A program made the position numbers and the translations under genes. From Rotaria macrura (Eukaryota > Rotifera > Eurotatoria > Philodinida > Philodinidae): DNA of 64,000 nucleotides. How positions within the stretch are numbered: the stretch's first letter is position 1; each line of letters starts with the position of its first letter. Below the pieces are notes generated by a model. The model had not been told where the DNA came from. It worked only from the letters and a program-made list of their open reading frames with translations, and ran no database searches. Location of the stretch: positions 1 through 64,000 of the forward strand of contig OENT01000067.1 of NCBI GenBank assembly GCA_900239685.1. The letters run 5' to 3'. Below, piece by piece: positions 23,201 to 37,920 of this stretch.

Positions 23201-25008
23201 GAAAAGATCTCTTAGTTAACATCAACAATCGGCAGACAAATAGTAATAGTAAAATCATTGGGCGTGCAAGAAAACTATTTAACGATATTTTTCTACATAA
23301 CACGAGAAATACAAACTAGTTGGAAATTATGAGCTTATGTTCTTGTGAAATCGATGATCAAGAGATACCAATCAGTTCACAGAGTTTAGATTAATGCTAA
23401 CCTTTGAAATAATGAGAAAAGGACGAACTTTACTGAAGAATCGAAATTAATACATCTTATCGAACCAAGTTGTCGTTTAAACCAAATGTGTACAACACCA
23501 ATTCTACATGACACAAGACGACTGTTTAGTTCGGATAGACTAGAGTAGTCAACAGTGTGTAATACTAGCATTCGTTGATAAAACAGTTAATGAATGACAC
23601 GTGATGCACACTATTGATGCGAACTGAAACCGTGTTAATACTGATTGTATGTGATATTCGAAATCAATCGAATAGAATTTATTCAAAACGTTTCATACAA
23701 TTAACATGAATCATATGTTATGTAGTCCTTAAAAACAGATTACGCATGAAAATAGTTCTGTATTGATGTTCAAGTACATGAGAAATTTCTCAATAGAAAC
23801 AGTTCTAAGTTTTGAATCATAGTATTTTATTCATGATTATTGCAATAAACGAAATCGCTTTAGTAACATGCCTGCGTATCTATAAACGAGAAAATTTGTT
23901 TGAAAAGAATGATTCAGACAAGTTGAATAGCTTTTCTATATCTCGAAGCTTGACACTCCATGTAGAACAAAATGATGATAATCTCATCATCTTCCATAAC
24001 AAGATGTGCTAATTCGATTGAGAATTATAAATAGCCATCGTTTTCGAATTTCTCAATGATTAGCGAATTAAAATACAAACAATCGAAATGATTGTTATTT
24101 CACAGTTAAGAAATCTAACACTGTACATTGATATGAAGAACGAAATTCATTTGAGCATATATAGACAAAAGACAAATTTTTTTCTTGTTTTCATTCATAT
24201 ACATATAAATGTCTAAAGGGCTAACCGGCATCGAGTCATTGATCTATATATACATATATATGTACAGATTGTTTTATCGGCTCACTTTGTATTTAAATAG
24301 AAGCGAAAAGAAAGTAATCACACGCTAGATTGATGAATATTTTATACGTTAAAAGACATATTGAAAATCTTCTCATCGGAAGATAGAGAAGAACTGATGT
24401 ATATCTTTCTTTTTTCTTTTGTTTATTACGAAGTCCAAGAACAAGAAGCAAAAGGTACTGTCAAGACATCGGGCTGCTTTTCGTAATTGATCGTCCACAA
24501 GAGAACATAGAAGTTAAATCAAGTGTAACTTAATCAAAATTTATTCATCTATCATTTTTTTATGACATAAACTAAATATTGCTTGTATCTTAATTGGCTT
24601 CTGTTCATCTTTCCTTTTTTTTCCCGTTCTTTTTTCGTTCTTCGCTGACCGAGCACACGATAGAAGACATAGAGAAGTGGACGAACAACACAGGAACGAC
24701 GACGGCACTCTTCACATACAGACAACATATACAACTTCATTTCTTCTTTCTTCAGTCATTCGTTTCAACAAAAAAAATTGACAACTTGATGTTTAAGTAT
24801 ACATGCTGAAGTAGTCAGGTATGTGATTTCAATATTTTCTTTTATTCTAATTGAATAATAACCATGTTCAGATAACGGTCGCTTGAAAATTTTCCAACTA
24901 ATTCATACTGTTTATGTACTATAGAAACCATTGCATTCTCTTCATGTAATCGTGTATTAGATGATGCATATATATATATATATATATATGAATATCCATT
25001 TTTTTAGA
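20202..25008. other. 4.8-kb non-coding region between divergent genes
   Basis: Separates troponin I copy 2 (-) from the plexin gene (+), so it should hold both promoters and possibly the missing first exon of copy 2. It contains (TA)n runs near 22614..22630, 24245..24265 and 24967..24989. No other gene was recognised. Confidence 0.45.
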
Positions 25009-28000
25009 ATGTTTTATATTCTGTTAATTAATTCGATTCTATTAACTATCAATGGAATATCGATTGACATTATTGAAAACGATTTAAACAGTTCAATTGA
25101 AAAAATTCTTTTAATGAATGATAATTTATATATTGGCACGATGAATTCATTGCATCGTTTATCATCAAAAACACTAGAGAAAACTTTGTTACCATTGAAA
25201 CTTGGTCCAAAATCAGATAGTTATTCTCAATATTGCCGTACATGTAATGAACATCGACTAATTAATTATCACTTCAAAATTCTATTATCAGTTAATAATA
25301 ATCGTATGCTATTATGTGGAACACTATATCAAGGTCAATGTCAATTGATGGATGAAAATTTGAATTTAATCATGAATTCATCATGGTCTATTGTCGCTAA
25401 TGATCCAATTAATAGTACCATAGGATTGATTGTACCGGATAAAAATCTTATCTATTTCGGTGTAACATATACAAATGATGGTGTTTCACGTTGGCATATT
25501 CCAAACATAGCTGGACGTTCATTAAATGCAACGGATTTCATGAAAATTTTAGCAAGTAATGACGGTGAAAGAATATCACGCAATGAATTATCACTTCGAT
25601 TTATGCCAAGACAACAGCAGACATTTATTGTTCAATATGTATATTCATTTTATACGCAATACTATATTTATTTTATCACAAATCAACCGCATGATATCGA
25701 TCAAACAACAATTACCACAAAAATCATACGTTTTTGTCGAACCAGTTCGAATTCAATAATGCGTTCCTATAGTGAAATTCCCTTGATTTGTTTGAATTCT
25801 GATTGGATCATTAAATCAGCACAAACGATAATAGACGCGAATAATCAAATGATGTTAATCGGTCTTTTTGTAAAACGTGATGGTTCAAGTGGAACAAATA
25901 TTTGTTCATGGAAAATTCAAAACGATATTGATAAAGCTTTTCATGATAATTACAAATACTGTTACACAACGGGTATTGGACAACGTGGATTGAGTTTCAT
26001 TAAACCGAATGAACCTTGTAGAAAAGATGAAGTAACAAAAACTGAGAATGAGAAAGCTTGAATAAAAGACATTTTGCTTTCTCTTTCGATATTATTTTAG
26101 ACGTGGTCAATAGGAATGACGAACGGCAATAATATATGTCCATGGATACTTAGTGATCGACTACCTTATCCAGTTGGTGGAATGATACCTATTATGGGTC
26201 GTTTATTCTATGAAAGTTCATATGAAACTTCGAGCGCTTTGCAGCTGTATCCATTCGGTTCATCAATTCTTTTTTTACAAGGATTAACCAATGGCACTTT
26301 CAAGTTGGTAAGTGTTTCATCTATCAAATCAAAATACATTCTATTTTAATGAAGAGACGCTCATATGTGTATATATACATTTACAGTTTTTTCTCCTGCA
26401 GGGTGTCTACGATACAATTTGTATTGTCTGAATATTAAGAGGAGAAAGAAGAAAAAAAAAGAACGCCCTCAGGACATTGTTTCTGTTCATTTTGGTTTCA
26501 CTTAAAATAATGTAGGTTGAATATGCACATAGGAAAATATTGACAAAAGGTCAAATGACGCGATTAAAGACATGACATCTGTCTTTGTCGCATATTCGTT
26601 CATATGATCAAACATAAAGAAAAAATAAAGTCATGTTTCGTTTGTACAGATGTTCCAAAAACATTTTCTCTCTTTTGTTTTTGTCTTCCTTCGTAGGGAA
26701 TATTTGATTTTGAATGGAATATAAATTGGATATATTCATATCAACTATCAACACAATTGCCAATACTAGCCGATATTTTATTTGATAATTTTACAGCAAG
26801 TTTCTTTTTAGCATCGGGCTCAAAGGTTTGAACAATAAAAATGGAAAACAATCGTTTCTTTTGTTAATCTTAATATTCTATAGATTTATCGTTTATCATT
26901 TGCTCGTGATTGTACATCACATTTGTCATGTGACGCGTGTTTGTCTTCATCAAATAATCTTTTTTGTGGGTGGTGTTCGACAACTGAACGGTAAAATATA
27001 GATAGTTTATAGTGTTCATATTAACACATTAGGTTAGCAATTAAAGCGAGCTGTTCGCAAGAGTAAAACACCCGTTGTGACATTGTCTGTCAATGATACC
27101 ATTAAAAAGAAAAGTGTCACACATATAGCCAGGGGGTGCCTACATACACTAATTGCTAAATGACCGAAATGGTTAATTCCGCTTCGGTATTTTTTATGTA
27201 ATCAGATGAAAAGGAGAAAAAAAACTGAAATTAACCATCTGTTCTTTATATATCAATCATTAACATAACATAGAATATTAATAAATGAAATAATATGTCT
27301 AGACTAATTGAAAACGAAATATCTGTTTAAATAGATGTACAGTATCAAATAACTGCCCTTCAAATGCTTGGCAACAAGATAATAATCAATGTGTACATAT
27401 TATTAATGTTCAACCGTTGAACGCTTCTACAGATCGAAGTCAATGGGTTTGTTTCTATGACGTTTTCATTTTGTTTCGGTTGAAATGAATCGTACTATGT
27501 TTCGTGTTTTACTTTTCTATTTGACAGATAAACATAACTCTATCGAAATTACCGCAATTAGAACATAATGAAATTTATCAATGTATTTTTACGGATAAAT
27601 TTATGACGGCAAGTACACAAGCTATTAAGTTAGATTATAATCGGCTTTCGTGTCCAACGCCATCAAATCATAATAGACAAGAAAATATTCATATACAAAT
27701 AGGTAAGATTAGTTTTAAATAAACACATGCAAAGAAACAATTCAATTTGATTTTTATCGGAAGAGAACGAAGGAGAAGAATGCCTTTTCTTTATTTATAT
27801 TTGTATGATAGTGATCTGTTGAAAATCAAACATTTGTTATCATTGATTAAAAAAAATGTTAGAAAAGAAAGAAAAAACAACATTATCGATTCAGAAGAGG
27901 TCAAAGAATGATCAGTTCGGTCCAACTAAATAATTTTCTTGAAAGTTCTATATAAATGAAACACTCAGTAAAGCGACTGTTCTTCTATGAGTAGTAATTT

Positions 28001-31000
28001 CTAATAAGAAAAGAAGTTGTAATCTCCGTAAATATTACACAAGTTTGTAGGATGAAATTTCTAAAAGGTATAATCAAACAGTTGATTATGGTAAATATCT
28101 TAGTCGATAGTGTTGTTTTCAAAGATTAAATTTATAAATCTGATTCGCAATAGCTAAATCCATCGATTGATTTTCGAATAATCTTGTTAACATTTGTTTG
28201 AACTAATTATATTTACAATTCAACCAGAAAGCATATGAAAGTAACTTTTTGAAAAGTTCATCTTGCCAATTTTAGGTTCATTTCTTTCTTTTTCGTCCAA
28301 AACATATACGTTAGATGTGCCCTTCGGTTTTGTTTTCTTTTGGTTTAGAAGAATATCGCTAAAAGTAACACTTGATATTCATCAACAAGTTCTCTTCAGT
28401 GCTTCCGCTTGACGAGTAGCTTTTGTATTTATCGAATAGAATTAACAGTTTTCTTTCATTTGTTCTTGGTTGACACATTGCTGTTGGCAATATTCGTACT
28501 CCTAATTTTTATGAATTCATCACTTAAGAGGGATACATCGAAATTATCACTAAAAATCAGAAATCTATTCCAAGTATTGAATACGAATAGATATTGAATG
28601 ATGGTTGACAAAAGAAATTAACCTATTCTTAAATTGATTCGATGGAATTCATCTTAGAATCTACTAAAGAATGGAGTGGAAGTGTAGTGGTTATTTAATA
28701 TGATGAAATTCGTATCGTATGAGTGAAACGTATCTGACACGTACAATCTTGGTAGAAACGTCATCTTTCGTATATCCAAGCTCAAATTCTTGTAATCGTA
28801 CTTTTATTTATTATAATTGTATGATTTCGTTTGTTCACGTATAAGAAAAAGAGATTTTAGAATGTAATGTATATCGGTTTATACGAGCATGTATCAAGCA
28901 GGATTCAAAGTTTCTATGAATACAGATTTCAATAAAACGCTTTGCATCAGATGTTATCACACTAGTGTAAACGACCATCTGTCAGAGATTTAAACGTAAT
29001 AGATAATGACAAGCATAAAATGAATACTAAATAGAACATTCTAAGAATAGAAGTTGTTTATTCTAATCATAAACTGTAATTCGAAGCTATTCATTACTCA
29101 GAAATTAGATAGAATCCCAGCTGTTACTTCACAGCATTGAACAAATAGATTCTTCTTTTTGAAATAGGTAATGAATCAAAGGCACGTGTATCAATAGTAA
29201 AATGGCCGTCGAATACAAGCATAGCAACAATATCTGAATTTACATTTTATGATTGTACATCTTATGTGTCATGTGACTCATGTCGATCTCAAGCAGGATG
29301 CCAATGGTGTTCCGATCGATGTTCGTCAGTATGCACTGAAAAAATATTAAAAACTTGCCCATCGTTTAGTCTTGTTGAACCTTCCGATATATATATTGAA
29401 TCGGATAGAATCATTGATATTCCATTAAAGTTTTCTCATGCTGTTGAAGCTTCATTTGAATGTCGTTTAAACGAAACCATATCTAGTTTAATTGATCAAA
29501 ATAATGTGTGTCATATATTGCCAACGCCTGAATTAATCCATGAAAATGATCAACTAATATATTTATCGTTATATGAAAATAATATGTCAATGGGTATGCC
29601 AGTACCGATGTTTCTCTATCGATGTGATCTTTATGAAACATGTGATAAATGTCAATCACGTTTAACATGTTCATGGTGTCAAGGTAGATGTCAAACGAAC
29701 AAAGACAATCAATGTTTAATGAATTCACCGTGTACATCATTAAAAATTAAAGATTTCTCACCAAAGAAACTTCCTCTACATGGACAAACACTTGTAACAA
29801 TATACTTGAATGAATTTATCAATGAGAAAATAATTGAAATAACACTTGCTGATATTCCATGTTTAGTAATTAAATCAACGAATCGTATTGAATGTCAATC
29901 GAGTAAAACAAATTCAGCACGACAAGGACTGATTAAAATTAGTTTTAAAAATTCAATAATGATTTTTTCTAACGAATATATTCAATATTGTCAATCGTCA
30001 GTAATATCTTTTAATCCAATCATGATCTACGAGTTCGGTGGGCAACTACTTCATATAACAGGAAATAATTTAATGATTGGTAATTATCAACAAGTATTTA
30101 TCGGAGATTTTCAATGTAATGTAAACAAGCAAACGATAGCAAATGTTTTAACGTGTCGTTTACCATCGATGTCACCGGGATTATACAATGTAACAGTTAT
30201 TATTGATAGCAAAACTATTCTTAATAATGGAAATCTTTTAAAAGTGACACCAAATGCAACTGTTCATGATATTTATCCAATAATTAGTTTTGCCAAGTAT
30301 GAAATACGAAGTTAGAAATTTAAATTACGTTTTGTTTTCTATAGTGGTGGCCGATTGGTGACTGTTCGAGGAGAGTATTTCATATCTTCACAATCAATCG
30401 TTGTTGAATTTTCATACAAAAAATGGAATGTTAAAATAAAGGTAGTTGTTATAAATTTTGTCTTATGTAAACTTGACATTTTATTTTTGTCTTTCATCTA
30501 CATTAAAGATAAATTCTAATGACATAGTATCATCAAATGATGGCATAACTTCATCATTCAGTTTTCGTACACCTGCTATTCCATCGCCATCCAACGAATT
30601 CAGTTCGCCACCAATCGATGTTGATTTTTCAATTTGTTTCGATAATTCAATTCTATTCACAAATTTAACTCAATTTCATTACATACCCGATGTTCTATTC
30701 AATATTTCATCGAAACCTCCAATATTACCATATACAGGTGAAGAACTCAAATTACATGTAGAAAATCTAACGGATGCAGCATCTGTGGAAGATATTCAAG
30801 TGTTAATTGGTTGCACGGCATGTAAATTAAGAACATTTACTTCAAAAGGAATTACATGTCAACCACCCACACGTTTATTAACTAGTACACCACTACTACT
30901 TAGTAGTCAACATAATCAAGGTTTGTTTTTTCGATGGCGACTATGATTTTGCGTTCGACTTGATTCATTCGACTCAGCCCATAATGTGGATGACTTTCGG

Positions 31001-34000
31001 TTTTGTAGTTTTTATTTCATCCAATATGAAAAGTTAGATCACTAAGATTTGTTAGCTATTAGATTTTCACAAGTATGAAATAACGATCGAAGTGAAAATT
31101 CTCGGTATCATCTTGTAAATTTGAATGAAGTCGACTACGAATGTTCACATCATCATGGAAGAAAGTATTCAAGTAGCTAATCGAATTAGTAAAACGCTCA
31201 ATATTCTATACATAAAAATATTCACTTGATATGAATTGTTTTTCTTTCATTCAAAGTTCACAGAATTCAATAGACACTAGTAAGCGTTTCATCTAGGATG
31301 ACATAAACCCAACTATAGTACACACGTACATTCTCTCTCTTCGATCAGGTTGACATTTCTCGAATCGGAGAAACGTGAATGGGTAGAATTCAACAAAATA
31401 ATTCGATTTTCAATGATATTTTCTTTTCGGACAGCAGATTTTCAAGAAGAGCTGAACAATGGTATAAACTTTTTCAATAAGTCACGCCAATCGTCTTACT
31501 GATTGAAACAGAAATTAAATATTAAAATTCATACATTTAAGGAAATGTCAAGAAAAATATTTAGTGGATTAACACAAGGCCAAAATATACTAGTCAGAAA
31601 CAGTTGAGTTCTATTTTTCATCTTTCACTGTCAATGTTACTATAAGTACTTAATTCAAATAGACGACCATCGTACTAGTTGCTTATTATCGCCTTTCAGT
31701 TGTCTTAAAACTATCGGCTTAGCAGATATAAGAACAATAACGCAATAGATGCTTCTATTGAATTACACATGATTAAACTAAAATCCTTCTAAGAATATTC
31801 ACTTAAAATAATGTTAAAATCAAATACAATTCGTTTTTTTTTGTATAAAGTTGACGTATAGGAGAATTCTTATTACATACTTTTTTTGAGATAAATATAA
31901 TTTCATTTGTCGATTCCAATCGATGAGTTTTACAAATTAAAACCACCAAGTCGTTCTTTGCTTTTTAGTTGCTTGTACATTAAATAATTCATCAATTGGT
32001 CCAATAAGTTTTCGGATTGGTTCTCGTGAATACTTAATTGGTTATCTATCATATATTCATCCATCGTCGTCTTCAAAATATTCTGTTGCTACAATAGTTT
32101 ATTTATCATTGGCTATCTGCCTTTTGACGATTGCTTTATTAACATGTGGTCTTTGTTTATATATTAAATTACGAAAATCCAAAGAAAAAGCATCATCATT
32201 ATCTTCTATGAAATCTATGGAACAGAATGATAGAGCATTTTGGTCAACATCAACATCAGCTGTTACGGGACCTTACTATCAAGTATATGAGCAAATACCA
32301 TCATCGTCATCACATCAAAATACATTAACACGAGCTCCACTGCTTGTTTGCCCATATCATCATCATCAATATAAACAAGAATATTCTACATTACCATTAA
32401 TGAAACAATCACAAAGCAATATACCATATTTAACTACTATATCGATTGAGCATGAACAATTAAAAAAGTTGATCTTCACATCCGATAATATGTAAGAAAA
32501 TTATGACATTTATTTTATGAGATGATAGAACTGAATCTAGTTTAATGCGATTTCTAACCGTTGAAGACATTGCAATTTCTTCTTCCCTTACATAATTTGA
32601 TGAACATAGTTTATAGATGATCGTCAATCGTCTATCGATTGCATTGACTTAGGGAATTTCGAAATGAATGATTAAATTTGTTTCAACTTAGATAGTATTC
32701 AATACACTCACTTTTATTAGTATAAAAGCAAGTACATTGTGTCTTGAATTATGGTCTATGTTCACAGTTCTCAATCGACTAGAACGTATGATTTTCATTC
32801 GAAAGATTTTTAAACGTTCATCGAAGGCATCATGTATTTTGGATAAAATTTTTAAGTCTACCCTTGGAAATATTTAAAGAAAAAAAATAGTTCTGATTAG
32901 GCTAGTTATGTTTTTTTCACAGATTCATCAAAATTAGATTTGACCGATATCGAAAGTTTTCTGCACTCATATCTGACTTCAAACTGCAAAAACGATTTGA
33001 TCGTATTGCATAATTAATCACGAGTGAAAATCGTCATGACTTTCTCTAACAAATATTAAAATAGCACAAGTTCGTTTACATTTGTATAAATTTCAAAATA
33101 TAGTACTGTCTCGTCATAGCTCGAACATACATGAATTGATCTATGTTTTCGTTGGACGAAGTCAAACTGATCGTTGTACGATGTAAGAATATTCCATACT
33201 CGAAGAGGTATTATGAATCTGTAGCAAACTAAGATATTCCAGTTCTCTTGTTTTTTTTTGCGACTCTTGAAAAAACATTCGTTGTTCGATCATTTTTGAC
33301 AAAAACCAAACTTCCTTACTATCAATCACTATCTTGTTCTAGTAATTTCATGATTGACAGTCTACTGGGTTTTCTTTTGATTGTGAACTCCATAGCTATT
33401 CATCGAATGGCTATCCAATCCCACTACATCTCTATTGGTGGAATCAAATCTAAGACAGTGATAGACAAAGCGCTCTGAATCTATTCATGATCATCAAGTT
33501 GAAGGTTGCTTTTTTAATGTATTTTCGTCAATAGCAGCTTCATTTTCAGGATTTTGAGATAAATCTGTTCAGACGACTAAGATTCGTTTTAATTGATGAC
33601 TCTTAAAATCATACGAAGCTCTTGTAAAATACTGATATGACTGTTAGTTCTCTGAAACGTTTTTTAGTTTGAATTATAGATGACCGAGAATATTTCAATA
33701 CGATGAAAACATTTAGAAAATATCTGTGAGTATATCAAAGACATACTATTCGATTGAGTCATAAATTTATTGACCGAATTGTTTTACTGATATACTCAAA
33801 ATAAAATCGAAACTGAATTTTTGAATGTATTTAGCAAATGTAACACATCTAATCGACTTCAATCTATGGAATTATTCTACGATTTACTTGGCATGACACC
33901 ATTCTCTGAAGCATTTATTGATCAATTAGTAGTTAACAATTGCAATGATCTATTTAAATACTATGGATATATATTTCGTTACAATCCATTGAATTTAAAA

Positions 34001-35274
34001 TCATTTCCATCGACACGTGAAATTGCATTTATTAAGTTGATTTCCTCGTTCTTGTTTCAATCGAAAACGCATTTACATGAATTATTTTATTTATTCGATA
34101 AACTTCTTAAATCTTTAATTGATCTCATCGATAGTGGACCGTGTGATCAGTTATTAAATCGTTCGATAAATTCTTTATCATCATCGACATTACTATTGAT
34201 AAATATTGATTACAATTGTTTAGAATTGCCAATCAATTATGAAAATCTTCTACGTTTTAGTCTTCCTGTACTTGATTGCGATACGATCAATCAAATAAAA
34301 CAAAAAATAATATATTATTTAAATTCATATGAAAAAATATCTTATGAACAAATCGATTTTATATTTCCATCATCGAGTATTTGTTCATGTACTCATCAAA
34401 TGCCAACTTTAAAACAATATCCAATACATTCAACAATACAGTGTCGAAAGAAATCTTCATGGAATTCTTATACAGAGAATAAAGATTTTTATCTATTTCA
34501 TTTATGTAAAGAAAATCAATTAATTCAAGATAAATATATCATAAATGAAAGATTAAAAGAAAACAAAAAACATCTACAAAAATTTCTACATAATTTTGTT
34601 GAAGAAATTTTAAATGGTTTCAAAAGTTTTTCTCTATGGGAACAACAAATCGATGAAAATAATCAACACGATTTATTTAAACAATATATTCAATCAATAA
34701 GTGATCTTATTCGACGATTGCATGTATTGATGACAAGTCGATCAACATGTCCGATCATTCAATCATGTTTACATGTAATTGCAGATGGTCTAGAATATAT
34801 ATTTCAAACAAAAAAAGAGGTAAAATCTGAACGAAACTAATTTTTCCTACTTCTGTTTTGTTTTGTTTCTTTTTTTTTTTAAAGTTTTCGTCCGAAACCG
34901 AATTTCTATTTGATGATGATAGAAAATATTTTGATTCATTCCATACGAATCTATTTAAAATGTCACACTGTTTCCTCATCGAGTCATTACCATCGTCTTT
35001 TGACATCCGATCATTAATACTCAATGATCATACAACGATTGAATGTCTTTTTAAACTTTATCAATTTTATGAACTACATAGTGAGCCGGTGAGTAAATTC
35101 ACGTGTTTAGCATATTCATTTATTCTATTAATGTTTTGTTCGATTTTGAAATAGATTAATCAACATATTGGAGAAAATCATGTCAGTGTTTTATTACCTG
35201 TTCATCATCTTCTTGTACAAATTCGTCAGTTAATTAATTCAGATACAATGCGAACGACGACAACGGTTATTTAA
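25009..35274 (+). CDS. Plexin (semaphorin receptor), divergent
   Basis: Thirteen exons, 25009..26031, 26101..26307, 26697..26825, 26884..26990, 27335..27446, 27528..27702, 29168..30296, 30345..30441, 30509..30920, 31969..32491, 33835..34819, 34885..35088 and 35155..35274, join in frame to about 1740 residues. Domains in order: signal peptide (MFYILLINSILLTING), sema domain (about 20-450), PSI cysteine modules near 457, 605 and 735, IPT folds (about 778-1100) and a membrane helix (about 1171-1194). The cytoplasmic RasGAP-like domain contains the plexin Rho-binding signature LPVLDCDTINQIKQKI (about 1448-1463). Plexins signal from semaphorins to Rap/Rho GTPases and the cytoskeleton. The arginine pair of the GAP centre appears as N-R (about 1413-1414), and the later L-P-L-R-F motif is not kept, so GAP activity may be lost. 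The start at 25009 follows an acceptor-like TTTTTTTAG; the frame stays open to 24961 through a (TA)n run. Introns of 1465, 1048 and 1343 bp contrast with the short ones. Confidence 0.88.
27034..27238. repeat. Inverted repeats inside plexin intron 4
   Basis: TTAGCAATTA (27034) and TAATTGCTAA (27159) are inverted. Beside them ATGGTTAATT (27169) and AATTAACCAT (27238) form another hairpin with T-rich/A-rich flanks. Possibly one or two degenerate MITEs that lengthened this intron to 344 bp. Confidence 0.35.
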
Positions 35275-36533
35275 AAGATTATAATAATTAAAATATGAAG
35301 AGTATTTTTTGCCAAAATTTTGTGATTTCACTAAGAACTAATTTTTGTTTATTCGTTTTTTCTTTCGCATTTAATGTATGAAATAGAAAATAAATATCTT
35401 GCACATTGACACTATGTTCCAGACTATTGTGTTGCTTATTAATATTGAACTATGTCGAATATTTGCATCATAAAACTATGTTCGATAAGCTATCAAATAG
35501 AATGAAGATATTTGAAAAAGAATATGAGTACTATTCGTTGAAAAATCTATTCTGTTAAATTGTCTTTAGAAGATACTGACATGGGTTAACCGACTGGACG
35601 ATTTTATCTTTATGTTTTACACTTAACAAAATACCTTTGTAAAGTACTTCAAATTATCAGAGAAGCTTTACAACAGAAAAAATATGTGAACCCCTATGTT
35701 CTGTAATTAGGGGCACAAACGACACCTTCTAGCATGAAAAAATAATTGATCGAAAAATCCATCGAGAGTAGAAGTTGTCAGTAAGATTTTTCTCTCATTC
35801 TTCAACTTTGATTAACGAGTAGATTAATGAGAAACAAAACGATCGTTGGAAAAGAGGTAATCCGATGGATTAAATGTAGCTGTTCTGAACAAATGCTTCA
35901 TTCTATTTTGATCTTTCAGTGAATTAGTACGCAGTAGTGAATGTTTTGTGAACGCGAAGATGAAATTTTTTTAATAACTAGAAATGGGAGGTAAACTTTG
36001 CGAATCTAGATAAAGTCTTGTTTTTACTCAGAAATATACTACAGCTTTCACGGGTAGAATCCAATGCAAATTTTGTCCTGGACACGGAGTCATGACTAAT
36101 GACCGTGCTCTTTTTTCTTTGGCTCATTGTCTTGACAAGCAACAAAACTTATCTTTAACGAATTTCATTTTAATTGTGACAAATCAGTATATCATCTGGC
36201 TACTTTCTCCGAAGTCGGCACATTTATAATTACCTAGCTAATCTATAAATCCTGTTGGTAGAGTATCTCTGTAAACGATATTACACTTTAGGCTTGATCT
36301 CAAATTATTTCATTCAGAAAATGCGTTCAACTATATACCTGTATACTTTCGAACTACGTATGTCCAATGCTAAGAGTTTTCTGGTAATAAAAAATCATGA
36401 ACTGTTCAAAAATGTTTTCTTTGATTGAGACGATGTTCATTATGCAGGTTCGCATGATTTATGAATACATTGAAAGGAGAGTGTTTGTCTATAATCTACT
36501 CTTATGGATATAATGAAAATGTGTTTTCGTACC
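35275..36533. other. Intergenic, 3' flank of plexin
   Basis: AATAAA near 35389 is a likely plexin polyadenylation signal. No gene recognised. Confidence 0.4.
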
Positions 36534-36737
36534 TGTTAGGGTTCACGCTCACGAAGAGCGACGAACACAGTTAACGTGTGCGTGTGCAGTTTATTCTCTC
36601 TACCCTGGTAAACGAAAACATCACATATAAATATTTATATAAGGAACGAACCAAAAAGAATAAACAATAGAGATGAATAAGACGATAGAGAATTACAGGG
36701 CAGAGGGATGACGTCGCAAGGTGACATCACCCTAACA
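36534..36737. mobile_element. Solo LTR of an LTR retrotransposon (fossil)
   Basis: A 204-bp unit begins TGTTAGGG and ends CCCTAACA. It is flanked by a perfect 5-bp duplication GTACC at 36529..36533 and 36738..36742. A TATATAAGG box (about 36636) and an AATAAA (about 36660) lie inside in the order expected for an LTR. No internal region or second LTR is present, so it is the remnant left after LTR-LTR recombination. TG..CA ends with a 5-bp duplication fit Ty3/gypsy-like or related LTR elements. The intact duplication suggests a fairly recent insertion. Confidence 0.7.
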
Positions 36738-36742
36738 GTACC

Positions 36743-37920
36743 TATTAAATGACTGCTATGATTCTCCAAATAGATACCAGAAAAAAAACTGCAGTTGTTA
36801 GATTTCGATACGAAGTTCGACACAGAAACAGGTTTCAATTAGAATAGATATTTAACGGAAATTTCTGTTCTTTGGTTTTTTTTCTATTCGTACCTGTTAA
36901 TATGAAATCTGAAGATTTGTCTGAAGGACATTTTCTTTTAAGTGGTTACTGTTCGATGAAAGATTTCTATCATAGTTCACCGAATTCTCGATTTTTTGTA
37001 GCACTATCTTGAATTTTATTGTGAATCTCATGTATAGTTCATCGACTAGTTTTGATTTAAGCATCGATCTTCTTGAAGCGAAGATTTTACTAATTAAAGG
37101 CACACTTTTTCAGACGTATCTGATTTAAAACAAGAGGCTTAGAAACTATTGTAGTATGGATATCATTGATATTTTCTTCTTCTTCTACAAAAGTTGATGA
37201 TCTATAGGCAATGGTAGATCGAGGTTTTAATCTAACTCAAATATCATGTTCCGTTATGTCTATTCGTCCTACGTGATCAATGATGATACTTTTTTCTGTC
37301 GAAATTACTTCTATTTGTTCGCCGTTGATGAAGAGTAGATTTTTCAAAGTTTTTTTAAGATGTAGATTTAAAATAGAAACAAATTATAATGGCGCTGTGA
37401 AAAAAAAAGACATCAAAAATTCTTATGAAAATCTTTTTTTCCGAGTAACTCCGTTCATTAGCACTAATCAAAAATATCAGGAGAAATCTTTGACATCGTC
37501 ATGAAGTTATGGGACTAGTTTTTTCCTATGATGAAATGAGGATTCTAAATTTAAATTAGCGCATGAAATCTTCAATACATCTTGTCTATACCTGATTCCT
37601 CATAAAAATCATTTCGAGTGCAAAACACTTATCTTTTAGAGAATGCTGTACTATCTTTTGGTAGGAAGAAGCATAGAAGAGCAGATAAAACAGGCACACA
37701 TGACTCATTTCACTTGTTGATATATATTTTTTCAACTATACCAACAGTTTATCATAGTAAAACAAAGTACTAAGATAACAAACTGAAACAAGAAAAGAAC
37801 CGATTGATCTGGAATGCTCAGTATTTAAATGTCTATTATACTCTATTTTAAATTTTCTCTTCAAAGAATGCTATTTATTATATTAGCATAAAATAAAGTA
37901 GAAATTCTTTGCGTGCAAAA
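36743..37920. other. Intergenic, no recognised gene
   Basis: AT-rich. TTTATT at about 37872 provides the polyadenylation signal of the minus-strand oxygenase gene. The short frames have no support. Confidence 0.4.

Noticed and set aside
33248-33478. Possible extra plexin exon in the 1.34-kb intron
   Set aside because: The flanking exons already join in frame and the translation does not resemble the plexin juxtamembrane segment.
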